Assembly: GCA_029239575.1 (NCBI GenBank)
Contig: JARBUP010000152.1
Coordinates: forward strand, 1 to 6,825
Direction of reading: 5' to 3'
Source of the DNA: Bacillota bacterium
GTDB lineage: Bacteria; Bacillota; Clostridia; Tissierellales; Sedimentibacteraceae
DNA: 6,825 nucleotides
Every line of letters begins with the position of its first letter. Position 1 is the stretch's first letter. The position numbers were made by a program, and so were the translations under genes. The notes under the pieces were generated by a model, which did not search any database, was not told the DNA's origin, and was given only the letters and a program-made list of their open reading frames with translations. Of this stretch, positions 4,912-6,825 are shown piece after piece.

Positions 4912-5805
4912 TTAATTTTTGTCGTTCTTACTAAGATTTATTTTATTTTTATCTTTTAAACCTAATGCAGACAGGTCTATAAATTTTTTAAATCCTTGTT
5001 GATCTTCTGATTTATCCTCTGTCTCAATCTTTGTTTCATCATCATGCATGAATTTTCTAATAATATCTCCTATAGAAATTTCATCATCATCGGCATCATT
5101 TTCATCTTCTTTTGATAATGAAACTGCAAATGTTCTATTTTCATCGCTTGCAAGTATCCCTGAATTTTCAACTCTTCCTTTTTCTATAAATTCAAAAAAT
5201 TTAGATTTTAATGATATATCTTCAAGCCCTCTTTTTGTTTTTATTGAAGCTATTTCCTCAGCTGACAACACTTCACTTAATTTACTTTCAGTTTCTATAT
5301 CAAATATAGGATCCGTTCCTGCTTGGCCTAAATCTACAAAGCATAGCTGTGGGAACATTACACACCACCAGTTATTTCCTTCTGCTTTACCTATTTCTAT
5401 TTTAACAGCATCATAATTTCCAGCTGGTAGAACTATATCTTCATATTGTTTACGTGGAAATTCATAATTTCCATAATAAACATTAACTTCATAATTATAT
5501 CCTTCTTTTTTAATTGTTTCTTCAGCTTGTTCTCTTATATCATCTAATTTAGATATGATTACAGCTTCGCTTTCATCTTTTGATGTATTAAACTGTAACT
5601 CTTTGTTAAATGTGCTAATTATTTCATTTCTCACTTTTAATTTAAGTGATTGATCTTCTTCTGTATTTGAATTAGCAAGAACATGGAATCTAATAACTTT
5701 TTCATTTAAATCACTCATGCTTTGGTAAGATTCTATTCCAAAAGCTGTCACTACAGATATAATTACTAATATAGTAGATAATATTATTTTATTTTTATAA
5801 CTCAT
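4912..5805 (-). CDS. spoIIR: Stage II sporulation protein R
   Basis: SpoIIR is made in the forespore and exported to the intermembrane space, where it triggers SpoIIGA to process pro-sigma-E in the mother cell. The 297-residue product starts with a hydrophobic segment (about 5-24), either an uncleaved anchor or a signal peptide. The family signature IRFHVLANSNTEEDQSLKLK (38-57) follows, then LPAGNYDAVKIEIG (126-139) and NNWWCVMFPQLCFVD (144-158). The conserved part ends near residue 210 (LKSKFFEFIEKG). The remaining roughly 85 residues form a charged tail, with a strongly acidic run around 231-245 and a lysine-rich end; the Bacillus subtilis protein is about 224 residues, so this tail is extra. 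The ATG at 5805-5803 has GGGGGAA about 5 nt upstream. It follows the gerC-like gene by 63 nt on the same strand and has its own possible sigma-F promoter. Confidence 0.95.
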   Translation of the reverse strand: MSYKNKIILSTILVIISVVTAFGIESYQSMSDLNEKVIRFHVLANSNTEEDQSLKLKVRNEIISTFNKELQFNTSKDESEAVIISKLDDIREQAEETIKKEGYNYEVNVYYGNYEFPRKQYEDIVLPAGNYDAVKIEIGKAEGNNWWCVMFPQLCFVDLGQAGTDPIFDIETESKLSEVLSAEEIASIKTKRGLEDISLKSKFFEFIEKGRVENSGILASDENRTFAVSLSKEDENDADDDEISIGDIIRKFMHDDETKIETEDKSEDQQGFKKFIDLSALGLKDKNKINLSKNDKN

Positions 5806-5835
5806 AACTTTCCCCCAAGTTTTATATTATAATCA

Positions 5836-5864
5836 TATTGTTACCATATCTGTATTTTTTATTC
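5836..5864 (-). promoter_or_regulatory. Probable sigma-F promoter of spoIIR
   Basis: On the minus strand, GGTAACAATA (5845-5836) fits the forespore sigma-F -10 pattern GGnrAnAHTr at every position, as I remember that consensus. GAATA (5864-5860) is a near match to the -35 GYWTA, 14 bp away and so slightly short of the usual 15-16. The -10 lies about 30 nt before the spoIIR ATG, which fits the known sigma-F control of spoIIR in Bacillus. A TATAAT at 5831-5826 could alternatively serve sigma-A, but its -35 is poor. Confidence 0.5.
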
Positions 5865-5868
5865 CAAA

Positions 5869-6825
5869 TTATTTGGACAATCCTACACTTTTTATATCCA
5901 TTTTATAATGAACCTTTATATCTGCATTAGCAAACACTTGATCATAATTATCTTGAATTTTACTATACTTTATATTGTCATATTTGTATAAATCATCTTT
6001 TATTTTCAATAAATCTGTTTTATACATTTTCTGAAGCACATAAATAGCATCTTCAGTTTCTTTTGATAACTTATCTATTGCTGTTGTTTTAATTTTAGAT
6101 ACGAAATTCTCATCTTCTAAACTTTTATTTCCTATAACAAATGTATCTATAAAACAATATAGCGTTACATAATAATCAACTTTTAAGATATTGTCATTTA
6201 ATTTCATGTCTTTTGATAAACTAACATTAACAGATGCTAAAGAAACAGGTGCGCCTTCAACATCTATATTTATATTTTCTAAACTTGAGTATGTTGGATT
6301 TTTTAAAAGCATCACAATTTTATTTTGTTCATAATTTAAATAACCTAACAACCTATAATCTTTAATAACTGCTGAGCTTTCTATTTTTAATCTATCATCA
6401 TGTGGCTCAACTACAGGTATCATACCGCTACCATAAGTTCCAAGGTTTAATATAGCTTCATCAAAAGTATATACTTCTTGATAACTTTCTCTTTTTAATT
6501 TAACTAACATTTCACTTAAATACCTTCCCACTATAGGATTATGTGGTATTTCAGTTTTAATGATATGTTGAGCTTCACCTTTAGCTATGGCAATTTTAAC
6601 TCTTCTATTTATTTGTGGAGAACGCTGAATTTCATCAAATAATTTTTTAATTATTTCAGGATCTTTAGCAACTTCTTCTCCTATAACTATAACTTGCATC
6701 AATCTATCAGAAATTACTTTCTCAGATTTTAAAAAACCAGCATTATAGAAATTTGAAAGAGTTAAAGCTTCTTCTGAAATAATAATTCTCTGCTCTTCAC
6801 TGCCCTCATTTATTTTAGGTATTTC
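5869..6825 (-). CDS. Ger(x)C-family spore germination lipoprotein, partial at N-terminus
   Basis: GerC-type proteins are the lipoprotein subunit of nutrient germinant receptors (GerA/GerB/GerC complexes) in the spore inner membrane. The frame stays open to the right edge, so the visible 318 residues are the C-terminal part; a TTG at 6702 is an internal codon, not the start. The missing residues should include the signal peptide and lipobox cysteine. Family features visible are EEALTLSNFYNAGFLKSEKV (near the edge), QVIVIGEEVAKD followed by a segment ending in IAIAKGEAQ, IVGRYLSEML, and ESSAVIKDYRLLGYLNYEQN followed by IVMLLK, which marks the entry to the conserved C-terminal GerAC domain. The last part (KMYKTDLLKIKDDLYKYDNI onward) replaces the usual KYGVDFLGIG-type helix with a lysine-rich version. 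The gerA and gerB partners would be expected to the right. spoIIR follows 63 nt downstream without an intervening terminator. Confidence 0.85.
   Translation of the reverse strand, partial: EIPKINEGSEEQRIIISEEALTLSNFYNAGFLKSEKVISDRLMQVIVIGEEVAKDPEIIKKLFDEIQRSPQINRRVKIAIAKGEAQHIIKTEIPHNPIVGRYLSEMLVKLKRESYQEVYTFDEAILNLGTYGSGMIPVVEPHDDRLKIESSAVIKDYRLLGYLNYEQNKIVMLLKNPTYSSLENINIDVEGAPVSLASVNVSLSKDMKLNDNILKVDYYVTLYCFIDTFVIGNKSLEDENFVSKIKTTAIDKLSKETEDAIYVLQKMYKTDLLKIKDDLYKYDNIKYSKIQDNYDQVFANADIKVHYKMDIKSVGLSK

Noticed and set aside
5835..5849. Quasi-palindrome ATATTGTTACCATAT before spoIIR
   Set aside because: It overlaps the better-explained sigma-F -10 element, and one arm pair is mismatched; likely a chance AT-rich symmetry.
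6697..6702. Start of the gerC-like gene at TTG 6702 or ATG 6699
   Set aside because: The frame stays open upstream to the window edge and encodes GerC-like sequence; no ribosome site precedes these codons, so the gene is simply cut by the window.

Overview
The window looks like chromosome of a low-GC, endospore-forming, amino-acid-fermenting member of the Clostridia. It carries two enzymes of anaerobic lysine fermentation, a sporulation signalling gene (spoIIR) and a spore germination receptor subunit (GerC type), all in AT-rich DNA with clear Shine-Dalgarno sites. The species cannot be named from this sequence.

Layout. Positions 1-1477 (minus strand): kdd (3,5-diaminohexanoate dehydrogenase) followed by kamA (lysine 2,3-aminomutase), which runs off the left edge. 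Positions 1478-1839: a divergent control region holding a very good sigma-54 (-24/-12) promoter for kdd-kamA, a 14-bp quasi-palindrome about 106 bp upstream of its predicted start site, and a probable sigma-A promoter for murI. Positions 1840-4771 (plus strand): murI (glutamate racemase), a DUF1934/YwiB-like protein, and a PAS / AAA+ / Fis-type sigma-54 activator. A bidirectional terminator near 4851-4889 separates this block from the minus-strand genes spoIIR (4912-5805) and a GerC-like gene (5869 to beyond the right edge). Two copies of a dispersed palindromic repeat (about 2687-2760 and 4777-4840) flank the DUF1934-activator pair.

How it may work together. The most interesting point is a probable local regulatory circuit. 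The quasi-palindrome GCCGAATATTTGGC upstream of the kdd sigma-54 promoter recurs as GCCGAAATTTTGGC in the leader of the sigma-54 activator gene, where a second, weaker copy lies 20 bp away. This suggests that the activator (RocR-like, with a PAS sensor) binds the kdd enhancer to switch on lysine fermentation and also binds its own promoter region to control its own level. The promoter and the repeated motif are seen directly; the link to the activator and to lysine sensing is inference. On the right side, spoIIR has a plausible sigma-F promoter of its own in the 63-bp gap after the gerC-like gene, as expected for a forespore-expressed signal.
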